This document shows positions 7,232 through 13,782 of a stretch of 14,227 nt of DNA, in pieces (within the stretch, counting starts at the first letter, position 1; each line of letters starts with the position of its first letter). Position numbers and translations under genes: made by a program. The notes below the pieces were generated by a model. The model did not search any database, was not told the DNA's origin, and was given only the letters and a program-made list of their open reading frames with translations. Source of the DNA: Alphaproteobacteria bacterium (GTDB lineage Bacteria; Pseudomonadota; Alphaproteobacteria; MED-G09); the NCBI GenBank assembly GCA_018658685.1, contig JABHUT010000148.1, positions 1-14,227 on the forward strand, in the 5' to 3' direction.

Positions 7232-8266
7232 TTAAGAAATTATTATATCTTTTGGATTTACCTCAAATGCATTCATTAAAACATCTTTAATAGCTGGAGC
7301 TGCTTTTGCTTTTAGCTCAGCATCATCAGAAAAAGCATTGCCTTGATTAATACGATTTTCAATACCCTTAAGTATACAAAATAACTTAATTAATGAAAAA
7401 ATACAGGCATTTCTTAATGATGGCATATCAATATCTTTGTTATATGAGCTTTCATACCAAGATAAAAATTTTGAAGCAGAGGGGACTCCTTGCTTTTCCC
7501 AATCTCCACCTATTCCATATAATACTCCGCTTGGTATTAACCAATTTATCATTTGAAAACTTATATCAACCATAGGCTCGCCAAAGGAAGAAAGCTCCCA
7601 GTCTAATATTGCCAAACAATTATTATTTTTATCAATCACTACATTGTCTAATTTATAATCTCCATGCAGAAGTGATAAGTCTCCATGGTCTGGTAGGTCC
7701 AATATGATTGATCGGAAAACCCTTTCAATATCTTTATCGGGTTTATTTGTTTCATTAAAAATTTGATCATACCAAAGAGATAAATTTCTTTTCATAAAAC
7801 CATGATTTTTTTTAAAAGGTAGATTCAAATCATCAATATTAAAACTATGGAGTCTTCCTAAAGACTCAGCCAATGATTTATATATATTATTTTTATCAGA
7901 TTCTGATTTTTCTTTAACAAATGGATCATCAAAAATATCACCATCTACAAATTCCATTACATAAAATTGTCTTCCAATAATTGAGCTATCGTCACAAAGA
8001 AAAATTGGCTCAGGAACAATAAAACCTCTCTCGCTCAGGGCTCTTAAAACAAGAAACTCTCTATCAACACGATGAGCCCCTCTAACTAAATCACCAGAAG
8101 GCTGCATTCTTAAAACTTTAAATTGTGCATTCTTATCTTGGATTAAAAAAGTTGGATTAGATTGACCATTTCCAATTACTTTTGGAAAAAAACTTTTATC
8201 AATATCCAACTGATTAAGATACAAATGATCTATAATTTTATAATAATCTTTTTCATCAATGTTCAT
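7232..8266 (-). CDS. APH-family phosphotransferase (ACAD10/11- or LvaA-like small-molecule kinase)
   Basis: A 344-residue protein with the aminoglycoside-phosphotransferase/kinase-like fold. GNGQSNPTFLI (32-42) is the nucleotide-loop equivalent, VLRMQPSGDL (51-60) the beta-3 region, RVDREF (66-71) the conserved segment after it and YVMEFVDGD (102-110) the hinge. The catalytic loop is LLHGDYKLDNVV (199-210) with D203 and N208, followed by the metal-binding LDWE (221-224). This is the type found with acyl-CoA dehydrogenases, related to the kinase domain of ACAD10/11 and to LvaA, which phosphorylates 4-hydroxyacyl-CoA. It is not expected to give antibiotic resistance. In context it could activate a hydroxyl group of a pathway intermediate. 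It is six bases downstream of the SRPBCC gene, so the pair is probably co-translated. It looks more AT-rich than the Rieske 2 gene. Confidence 0.87.
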   Translation of the reverse strand: MNIDEKDYYKIIDHLYLNQLDIDKSFFPKVIGNGQSNPTFLIQDKNAQFKVLRMQPSGDLVRGAHRVDREFLVLRALSERGFIVPEPIFLCDDSSIIGRQFYVMEFVDGDIFDDPFVKEKSESDKNNIYKSLAESLGRLHSFNIDDLNLPFKKNHGFMKRNLSLWYDQIFNETNKPDKDIERVFRSIILDLPDHGDLSLLHGDYKLDNVVIDKNNNCLAILDWELSSFGEPMVDISFQMINWLIPSGVLYGIGGDWEKQGVPSASKFLSWYESSYNKDIDMPSLRNACIFSLIKLFCILKGIENRINQGNAFSDDAELKAKAAPAIKDVLMNAFEVNPKDIIIS

Positions 8267-8272
8267 TTTCTT

Positions 8273-8716
8273 TTACTGATTGTATTGCTTTTCAATATTG
8301 GAAAACATTAATTCATAAAGCCCTTCAAACATCGATTTCATTTCATCAGATGAAGAGCCAATGGGTATCCAATGACTTGATAAAGTAACGTCTGTTTCTT
8401 CTTCAGATAAAGTTAGCAAAGATAATACGGCAATATAATTTCTTACAGGTAAACAAGAATCATCAACTATTGAATAAACCAAAAAAGAGTCATCCAACTT
8501 AGCCTCCAAACGTTCGATAACTTGCCCAGGAAATTTTTGTTTTTCACTAAGAGTCAAAACCCTTAAAGAACCAACATTATTGCTCTCACCAACTACTTGA
8601 TCAATGATTGGTGGAGGAAGAATACTTCCAACTTCTTTAAATGATTCAAATCTTTTCCAAATATAATTTTTTGGAACCTTAACAATTCTCTGAAGCTTAG
8701 CTGATGAAACCTCCAT
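8273..8716 (-). CDS. SRPBCC-family (polyketide cyclase/START-type) ligand-binding protein
   Basis: A 147-residue protein of the SRPBCC superfamily (Polyketide_cyc2/MxaD-like group). Recognisable parts are the N-terminal VPKNYIWKRFESF (14-26), VGSLRVLTL (48-56), the IERLEAKLDDSFLVYSIVDD stretch (67-86) and LPVRNYIAVL (89-98). The rest matches the beta-rich helix-grip pattern, including a C-terminal amphipathic helix (MKSMFEGLYELMF). These proteins form a hydrophobic pocket for lipids, aromatic or cyclic compounds; some are enzymes and many only bind. No signal peptide is present. AGGA ten bases upstream precedes the ATG. It sits immediately before the kinase, suggesting it delivers or holds the kinase's substrate; this is inference. 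Confidence 0.8.
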   Translation of the reverse strand: MEVSSAKLQRIVKVPKNYIWKRFESFKEVGSILPPPIIDQVVGESNNVGSLRVLTLSEKQKFPGQVIERLEAKLDDSFLVYSIVDDSCLPVRNYIAVLSLLTLSEEETDVTLSSHWIPIGSSSDEMKSMFEGLYELMFSNIEKQYNQ

Positions 8717-8817
8717 ATTTTAAAATTCCTATAAAATGTTAAGCAAGGATAAATAAAAAATAAAAAAAGTCGAATGCTTTAATTAATCTTAAATATTATT
8801 TCTTTAAAACTTATTAT

Positions 8818-10053
8818 CTATGCATCTTCTTGCTTGAATAGATCGTTCAGATCATCGTCAGATTTAGCACTCATAACCTTATCGACCCATTTGTGGAAGT
8901 GTTGGTTTCCTTGCTCATTGCGCCCAAACAAAACATGATCAATACCACCTTTCTTGAGACCAGGCTGAGCTGAGCTTCCCATTGCGTAATCTTCTTGCAT
9001 AACTACTTGCTGAAAAAAATCAAACTGTTCCTCTGCTGCCTCAGGATTGCTAGGCGGCTTTTCCATAATATAATATTGATTAGTAATGCTTTCATCAACA
9101 GTTTCTCCAGGGAGAATTTGTGAAATCAAAACACCTCTACCACCTGCATCAAATGAAGCAATTGAAGTCGTTGGAAATACAGTCCATACTCCATAAGTTA
9201 AGGTTTCAGTATCCCATTCCGTCTCTGGTTTATCCATCAATTCAGACATATATCCGAGCGTCTCTGTGGCTACATGACCCTTTTCTGTAGCAGGCGACTT
9301 AATGTGCTGATGCGGACCCCATGTATAGTAGAGACCTCGGTTAGTAGCATCTACTCCAAAAGTTTCACGGTGTAAAACAGGTACATGGTAGTACTCAAGA
9401 TAACCATCATAGGCAATCTTCCAATTTGGTCCAGAAAAGGTTCTTTTTGAAACATATACCCAATTAGAAAAAGCAAATATTTCAAGCATACTATCGTATC
9501 CTGCCAAGAAAGACTTGGTATCAACTGTTGATTCAGGATTTACAATCGCCCATATTAACCCAGCAGACTCATAAACAGGGAGGGTCTTAAGTCCATAATG
9601 ATTTTTATTTATTTCACCAAAATCTTCTTGAGCGCTAATAGCTATTAAAGCCCCTTTGTTCGAAAAACTCCAACCATGGTAAGGGCAAGTAAATTTTCTT
9701 CTATTACCATTTTCATTTTGTATAAGACATGCTCCACGATGAGAACATGCATTAATTAAAGCATTTGCTTTACCATCATCATCTCTAGTTACGATTAAGG
9801 ACATACCTGCTATAGATAATGTTTTAAAATCACCTGGATTAGGAATTTCACACGAAGGGCCTAAAATAATTGGCACTCGTTTGATTACTTGATTTAATTC
9901 TGCTTCAAAACGATCAGAATTCGTATAATTATCAGCAGGTAAACGCATTACATCTTTTGCCTGTCTTAAGGTCCCTGCTTTTGCGTGCTTAATTACATCA
10001 CGAGCAATAGGAATAAGAGAATCTCTTCCATTTCTACTATCACTTTTTGTCAT
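8818..10053 (-). CDS. Rieske non-heme iron oxygenase, alpha subunit (paralogue 2)
   Basis: A 411-residue Rieske oxygenase. The [2Fe-2S] ligands are C103/H105 (CSH) and C123/H126 (CPYH). The mononuclear iron site is in NWKIAYDGYLEYYHVPVLH (210-228), with H223 and H228 and probably D355 (QEDY). The bridging acid is Glu220 where paralogue 1 has Asp. The long segment GPNWK.AYDGYL..YH.PVLH.ETFG is shared by both proteins, and they align almost end to end at about half identity, so they arose by an old duplication or are two homologous subunits. It is the first gene of the minus-strand series and diverges from the BVMO gene. The ATG follows an unusual G-rich tract. Electron-transfer partners are not in the window; substrate unknown. 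Confidence 0.92.
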   Translation of the reverse strand: MTKSDSRNGRDSLIPIARDVIKHAKAGTLRQAKDVMRLPADNYTNSDRFEAELNQVIKRVPIILGPSCEIPNPGDFKTLSIAGMSLIVTRDDDGKANALINACSHRGACLIQNENGNRRKFTCPYHGWSFSNKGALIAISAQEDFGEINKNHYGLKTLPVYESAGLIWAIVNPESTVDTKSFLAGYDSMLEIFAFSNWVYVSKRTFSGPNWKIAYDGYLEYYHVPVLHRETFGVDATNRGLYYTWGPHQHIKSPATEKGHVATETLGYMSELMDKPETEWDTETLTYGVWTVFPTTSIASFDAGGRGVLISQILPGETVDESITNQYYIMEKPPSNPEAAEEQFDFFQQVVMQEDYAMGSSAQPGLKKGGIDHVLFGRNEQGNQHFHKWVDKVMSAKSDDDLNDLFKQEDA

Positions 10054-10056
10054 TAA

Positions 10057-10067
10057 CCCCCCACCCC
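10057..10067 (-). promoter_or_regulatory. G-rich ribosome binding tract of Rieske 2
   Basis: On the minus strand GGGGTGGGGGG is followed by TTA and the ATG at 10051-10053. It can pair with the anti-Shine-Dalgarno sequence only with G-U wobble and lies just three bases from the start. A run of ten G in eleven bases is exceptional in DNA of this composition. Confidence 0.5.
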
Positions 10068-10084
10068 ACTTTTTATAGAAAGTA

Positions 10085-10097
10085 TTAATATTATTAA
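10085..10097. repeat. Small perfect inverted repeat, possible operator
   Basis: TTAATA and TATTAA are perfect six-base arms around a single T, 32 bases upstream of the Rieske 2 ATG. The position suits an operator, but short AT palindromes are common in sequence like this. Confidence 0.2.
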
Positions 10098-10260
10098 CAT
10101 AACTTTGAAAAAATAAATTTTAAAACTTAAGCTCTATTTTAAAAGTTACTTTAGTCTAGTTTCTATATTGCAATAATAAAAGACCATAGCATGTCAAAAT
10201 ACTACTAGCTTTTTACAATTAGTTTTGCATAAATAAAGCATGTTAAGCTTAAAATTTTTA

Positions 10261-10266
10261 AAGGAG
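10261..10266 (+). promoter_or_regulatory. Strong ribosome binding site that fixes the BVMO TTG start
   Basis: AAGGAG is followed by seven bases (TTTTGAT) and then TTG at 10274. This is near-ideal spacing, and there is no nearby in-frame ATG. The next residues lead directly into the FAD-binding motif as expected, so TTG is the start. Confidence 0.75.
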
Positions 10267-10273
10267 TTTTGAT

Positions 10274-11881
10274 TTGTCCTTAAAGGTAGATTGTGACGCT
10301 ATTGTTGTTGGTGCTGGGTTTGCAGGTTTAGCACTAATCCATCATTTAAAAAAAATTGGTATTTCCGTAAAGGTTTTTGATAGAGCCAATGATATAGGCG
10401 GTACGTGGGCATGGAATAGGTATCCCGGAGCTGCAACTGATAGTGAGGGATATTATTATTGTCTATCATTTTCTAAAGAAATTATGCAGGAATGGACATG
10501 GTCTCAAAGATATCCTGGCAGAGAGGAAACACAACGATATCTCCATTTTGTTGCTGACAAGTGTGATATGTGGCCAAACATAGAACTTAATACTGAGATT
10601 ATTAGTGCAGAATTCCAGAATGATAAAGGTGTCTGGTTGGTAAAGACTAGCGACTCAGAAGAATATACATGTAAGTATTTCATAAGCGCTATGGGTATGA
10701 TTTCTCAACCTGTAATTCCCAACATTAAAGGTCGAGAAAAATTTACAGGGCCATGCTTCCATTCATCCAGATGGCCTCAAGAGGACTTAGATTACGAAGG
10801 AAAACGAGTAGGTATTATTGGATGTGGTGCCTCCACTGTTCAAATGCTTCCTATTATGGCAGAGAGTGCCAAGAGTGTAACAGTTTTTCAAAGAACACCA
10901 AACTTTGTTTTGCCTGCAATGCAAAAGCCAATGACACCTGATTGGGAGAAAGAAATTAAAGATAATTATGATGAAATAATTGAAAAGTGCCGTAATCATG
11001 TCTTTGGAATGGCATTTGATAGTCCAGTTGGTCGTAACGCAGTTGATACCTCACCTGAAGAGCGTGAAAGAATTTTTGAAGAAAAATGGCAAGGAAGTTT
11101 TCGATGGGTTTTTGAGACCTTTGATGATTTATTGGCAGACCCTGAAGCAAATAAGATGGCCGCAGACTTTGTCATTAAAAAAATGAAAGAAAGGGTTAAT
11201 GACCCTCGAATTGCAGATCTATTGACTCCAAAAGGATATCCTTTGTTTGCCAAAAGACCTCCCTTGGATCATGGATTTTATGAGGCCTTTAATCGAGATA
11301 ATGTTCATCTAGTTGATATAAAAGATAACGAACCTATTTCTGAGATTACCGAAAATGGAGTTCAAACTACTCAAAATACTTTTGATTTTGATATTATAAT
11401 TCTGGCAACAGGTTTTCAAGCATACACGGGTGCACTAGAAGCTTTTGATATACGTGGTAAAAGCGGAACTACAATAAAAGATAAATGGGAGGTTGAGTCA
11501 AAATCTATTATGGGAGTTTGTATTTCAGACTTCCCCAATTTATTTACAATAACAGGCCCGCAAGCTCCATTTGCCAACCTTCCAACATCTATAGAGCAAA
11601 ATGCATTATGGATTTCTGATTGCATAAAGAAAATGGAAGATGAAGGCTACAGTTTATGTGAGCCCTTAATTGATGCAGAGGAAGAATGGTCTGCTCACGT
11701 ATCAGAAATTCATAAACAAACATTGATGGATGTTGGAGATCAAGTTCATTCATGGATGATGGGTGCTAATATTGAGAATAAGAACTCAAGAGTCTTAATT
11801 TACTTTGGCGGCGCTGGTGTTTATTACGATAGACTGAGGGAATCTGTAAACAATGGTTTTCCAGAGGTTTCCTTCAGATAG
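10274..11881 (+). CDS. Baeyer-Villiger monooxygenase (class B flavoprotein, CHMO-like)
   Basis: A 535-residue flavoprotein of normal length for type I BVMOs, using FAD, NADPH and O2 to convert ketones to esters or lactones. In order: GAGFAG (13-18, FAD), GGTWAWNRYPGA (42-53), the BVMO signature FTGPCFHSSRWP (157-168, FxGxxxHxxxWP), second Rossmann motif GCGAST (183-188), FQRTPN (205-210), AKRPPLD (326-332) whose R328 matches the catalytic Arg of the family, LATGF (377-381) and GANIENK (497-503). The NRYPGA context places it with cyclohexanone/phenylacetone-type enzymes rather than plain FMOs. It starts at TTG behind a strong AAGGAG and is the only complete plus-strand gene. Its product would suit the HSL-type hydrolase of the left operon. 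The substrate ketone (cyclic, terpenoid or steroid) cannot be told. It converges on the flavin reductase gene with 44 bases between them. Confidence 0.93.
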   Translation: MSLKVDCDAIVVGAGFAGLALIHHLKKIGISVKVFDRANDIGGTWAWNRYPGAATDSEGYYYCLSFSKEIMQEWTWSQRYPGREETQRYLHFVADKCDMWPNIELNTEIISAEFQNDKGVWLVKTSDSEEYTCKYFISAMGMISQPVIPNIKGREKFTGPCFHSSRWPQEDLDYEGKRVGIIGCGASTVQMLPIMAESAKSVTVFQRTPNFVLPAMQKPMTPDWEKEIKDNYDEIIEKCRNHVFGMAFDSPVGRNAVDTSPEERERIFEEKWQGSFRWVFETFDDLLADPEANKMAADFVIKKMKERVNDPRIADLLTPKGYPLFAKRPPLDHGFYEAFNRDNVHLVDIKDNEPISEITENGVQTTQNTFDFDIIILATGFQAYTGALEAFDIRGKSGTTIKDKWEVESKSIMGVCISDFPNLFTITGPQAPFANLPTSIEQNALWISDCIKKMEDEGYSLCEPLIDAEEEWSAHVSEIHKQTLMDVGDQVHSWMMGANIENKNSRVLIYFGGAGVYYDRLRESVNNGFPEVSFR

Positions 11882-11925
11882 TTAAAATTACAAAATAATT
11901 AAAACATGTAAATTAGCATTACTAT

Positions 11926-12411
11926 CTATTCTAGATTTTGAAAATTACCTGACCAAAATATAAGAGGTTTCTTTTCGTTATTATAAGAACTGAAAGCATT
12001 AACATTACCAAATATTATAAAATGATCGCCGGACTCAATAACTTCTCGTTTAGAGCATGCTACCCATCCCAGAGAGTTTTTTATAATAGGACCGTATTCT
12101 TGAATATCGCAATTAGTATCATTTAGGTTATGCTTATTTTTTTCTGCTAACCTAACTGCAAGATTAGTTTGATCATCTGCTAAAAAATTAAAAACATAAT
12201 TTTCTTTATTAATTAAACTTTCGCATAGCTCGGAGTTTTTATCAACACACCATAATGCTATGGGAGGATCCAAGGAAACAGATGTAAAGGAATTAACTGT
12301 TACACCGAAAGGTCTTTTATCCTTATCCAAAAAGGAAACTACGGAAACTCCAGTAGCAAATTTACCATATACATTTCTAAGAATACGACTTTCTTCGAGC
12401 TGAGTGTTCAT
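11926..12411 (-). CDS. Flavin reductase-like (HpaC/RutF-type FMN-binding) protein
   Basis: A 161-residue flavin reductase domain protein. FATGVSVVS (18-26) and PFGVTVNSFTSVSLDPPIAL (34-53) are the characteristic flavin-binding stretches, and the C-terminal DHFIIFGNV and PLIFWSGNF complete the split-barrel fold. Members reduce FMN or FAD with NAD(P)H and hand it to the oxygenase of a two-component monooxygenase. No such oxygenase (HpaB-like, luciferase-like) is in the window; the BVMO reduces its own flavin, and the P450 needs ferredoxin. It may serve an oxygenase encoded elsewhere. It follows the P450 by 45 bases and is probably co-transcribed. No clear Shine-Dalgarno site precedes the ATG, but the N-terminus fits the family. 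Confidence 0.85.
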   Translation of the reverse strand: MNTQLEESRILRNVYGKFATGVSVVSFLDKDKRPFGVTVNSFTSVSLDPPIALWCVDKNSELCESLINKENYVFNFLADDQTNLAVRLAEKNKHNLNDTNCDIQEYGPIIKNSLGWVACSKREVIESGDHFIIFGNVNAFSSYNNEKKPLIFWSGNFQNLE

Positions 12412-12456
12412 TGGTAAGGTTTAACTTAGTTTCTAATTAAAATAAATAAATATAAT

Positions 12457-13719
12457 TTATTCTTCTATTTTAACAGGGAGTGACAAATAGCCTTTTACAA
12501 AAGAAGAGTTAACTCGTTCTGGTTCACCCATAACTTTTATATTTTTAAACCTCTTCATTGTTTCTTCCCATAAGATTTCAAGTTGCATATCTGCTAAACG
12601 ATTACCAACACAGCGGTGAATTCCAAAACCAAAAGATAAGTGATTTCTTGGGCGCTCTCTATCGATAATAAATGAATTAGGATTATCTATAACCTCTTCA
12701 TCACGATTACCTGAAACGTACCACATTACCACCTTATCGCCTTTTTTGATTTTCTTGCCTCTTATTTCTACATCCTCTAGTGCAGTTCTTCTCATATATG
12801 CAAGAGGTGTCTGCCAGCGAATAATTTCCGGAACCATAGAATAAATTAAATCATGGTTATCTCTTAGTTTATCATACTGATCAGGATGTTCGTTTAATGC
12901 TACTATACCCCCTGTCATTGAATTTCTTGTGGTGTCATTTCCACCTACAATTAAGAGAATTAAATTACCAAGATATTCCATTGGCTCCATATTTCTTGTT
13001 AAGGGGTTATGGGCTAACATAGAAATTAGATCGGTTTTAGGATCAGAGTTAACTCTTTCATTCCATAACTTCGTAAAATACTCTAAACATTCAAATAATT
13101 CACTATACCTCTGCTCATCATCTTCGATAATACCATCTCCTGGTCTAGCTGTAGCGACATCTGACCACCTAGTTAATTTATATCTATCTTCAAATGGAAA
13201 ATCGAATAAAGTGGCAAGCATTTGTGTTGTTAGCTCAATAGAAACACTTTTTACCCAATCAAAAGTCTCATTTTTAGGTAAGCTATCAAGAACATTTTGC
13301 GTTCTTTCACGAATTAAACCTTCCATATTTTTTAAATTACTTGGGGCCACAACTGGATTTACTGCTTTTCGTTGAACATCATGTTTTGGAGGATCCATAG
13401 CAATAAACATTGGTGTGGTAAATTCCTCACGTGGATCAAAAAGTGTTATGGCAGGCTCGGAAGAGAAAACTTTATGATTTGTGTCAACATCCATAATATC
13501 GTTATATTTTGTAATTGACCAATAAGGACCAATTTCTTCATCAAGAAATTCTCCCATACCTATATCGAAAGGTCTTTTACAATAATGAACAGGATCTTCT
13601 TTTCTCAAGCGCTCAAAATAAGACCACATTACGTTATTTTTAAAAAGAGCTGGCTCAGCAGGGTGAATCTGATCTAGAGGAACAGAATACGCATCAGGGA
13701 TTTCTATTTTTTTATCCAT
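12457..13719 (-). CDS. CYP153: Cytochrome P450, CYP153 family (alkane/cycloalkane/terpene hydroxylase)
   Basis: A 420-residue soluble bacterial P450 with no membrane anchor. I-helix GGNDTTRNSMTGG (259-271), the K-helix ExxR at E298-R301 (EIIR), and the heme loop FGFGIHRCVG (363-372) with C370 as the iron ligand. Stretches such as TPMFIAMDPPKHDVQRK (102-118), ELTTQMLATLFDFPFEDR (162-179), IIRWQTPLAYMRR (299-311) and VVMWYVSGNRDE (330-341) match CYP153 enzymes as I remember them, almost word for word. CYP153 members hydroxylate n-alkanes at the terminus and also cycloalkanes and limonene. They take electrons from a ferredoxin and ferredoxin reductase, usually encoded next door but not seen here. 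The start ATG has AGAAGAG five bases upstream. It lies 63 bases after the CoxL-type gene. Family assignment is confident; substrate is not known. Confidence 0.93.
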   Translation of the reverse strand: MDKKIEIPDAYSVPLDQIHPAEPALFKNNVMWSYFERLRKEDPVHYCKRPFDIGMGEFLDEEIGPYWSITKYNDIMDVDTNHKVFSSEPAITLFDPREEFTTPMFIAMDPPKHDVQRKAVNPVVAPSNLKNMEGLIRERTQNVLDSLPKNETFDWVKSVSIELTTQMLATLFDFPFEDRYKLTRWSDVATARPGDGIIEDDEQRYSELFECLEYFTKLWNERVNSDPKTDLISMLAHNPLTRNMEPMEYLGNLILLIVGGNDTTRNSMTGGIVALNEHPDQYDKLRDNHDLIYSMVPEIIRWQTPLAYMRRTALEDVEIRGKKIKKGDKVVMWYVSGNRDEEVIDNPNSFIIDRERPRNHLSFGFGIHRCVGNRLADMQLEILWEETMKRFKNIKVMGEPERVNSSFVKGYLSLPVKIEE

Positions 13720-13782
13720 ATTAACTCTTCTAATTAATTCAATTACTTACATTACATAAAAAATAATCTTCGTCTATTTATA

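Larger units (their letters stand above)
10054..10273. promoter_or_regulatory. Divergent intergenic region between Rieske 2 and BVMO
   Basis: This 220-base stretch is the longest non-coding one and must hold the promoters for the left operon and for the BVMO. Toward the BVMO the best candidate -10 is AATAAT (10172-10177), with a poor -35 TTTAGT (10150-10155, 16-base spacer). TTTACA at 10212-10217 is a good -35 but lacks a matching -10. Toward Rieske 2 I found no convincing sigma-70 pair. Palindromes TTAATA-T-TATTAA (10085-10097) and TTAAGCTTAA (10243-10252) could be operators, and TTAAGCT occurs again at 10127-10133. No regulator gene is in the window. The only short ATG frame noticed is five codons long. 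Confidence 0.5.

Noticed and set aside
8738..8785. Terminator between Rieske 2 and the SRPBCC gene (AAAG...CTTT followed by T-rich sequence on the minus strand)
   Set aside because: The stem is only four AT-rich pairs; the T-run matches the general composition. A weak internal terminator is possible but not supported.
10192..10209. Five-codon ATG leader frame upstream of the BVMO
   Set aside because: It has no ribosome binding site, no run of regulatory codons and no attenuator-like hairpins.
10787..11253. Several short frames on both strands inside the BVMO gene
   Set aside because: They overlap the conserved BVMO coding sequence and show no family features.
11882..11925. Bidirectional terminator between the converging BVMO and flavin reductase genes
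   Set aside because: Only a four-base TTAC/GTAA pairing with a long loop is visible, with no GC stem or clear T-run.
12929..13375. 148-residue plus-strand open frame opposite the P450 gene
   Set aside because: It is antisense to a strongly conserved gene, has no recognisable motif and no ribosome binding site.
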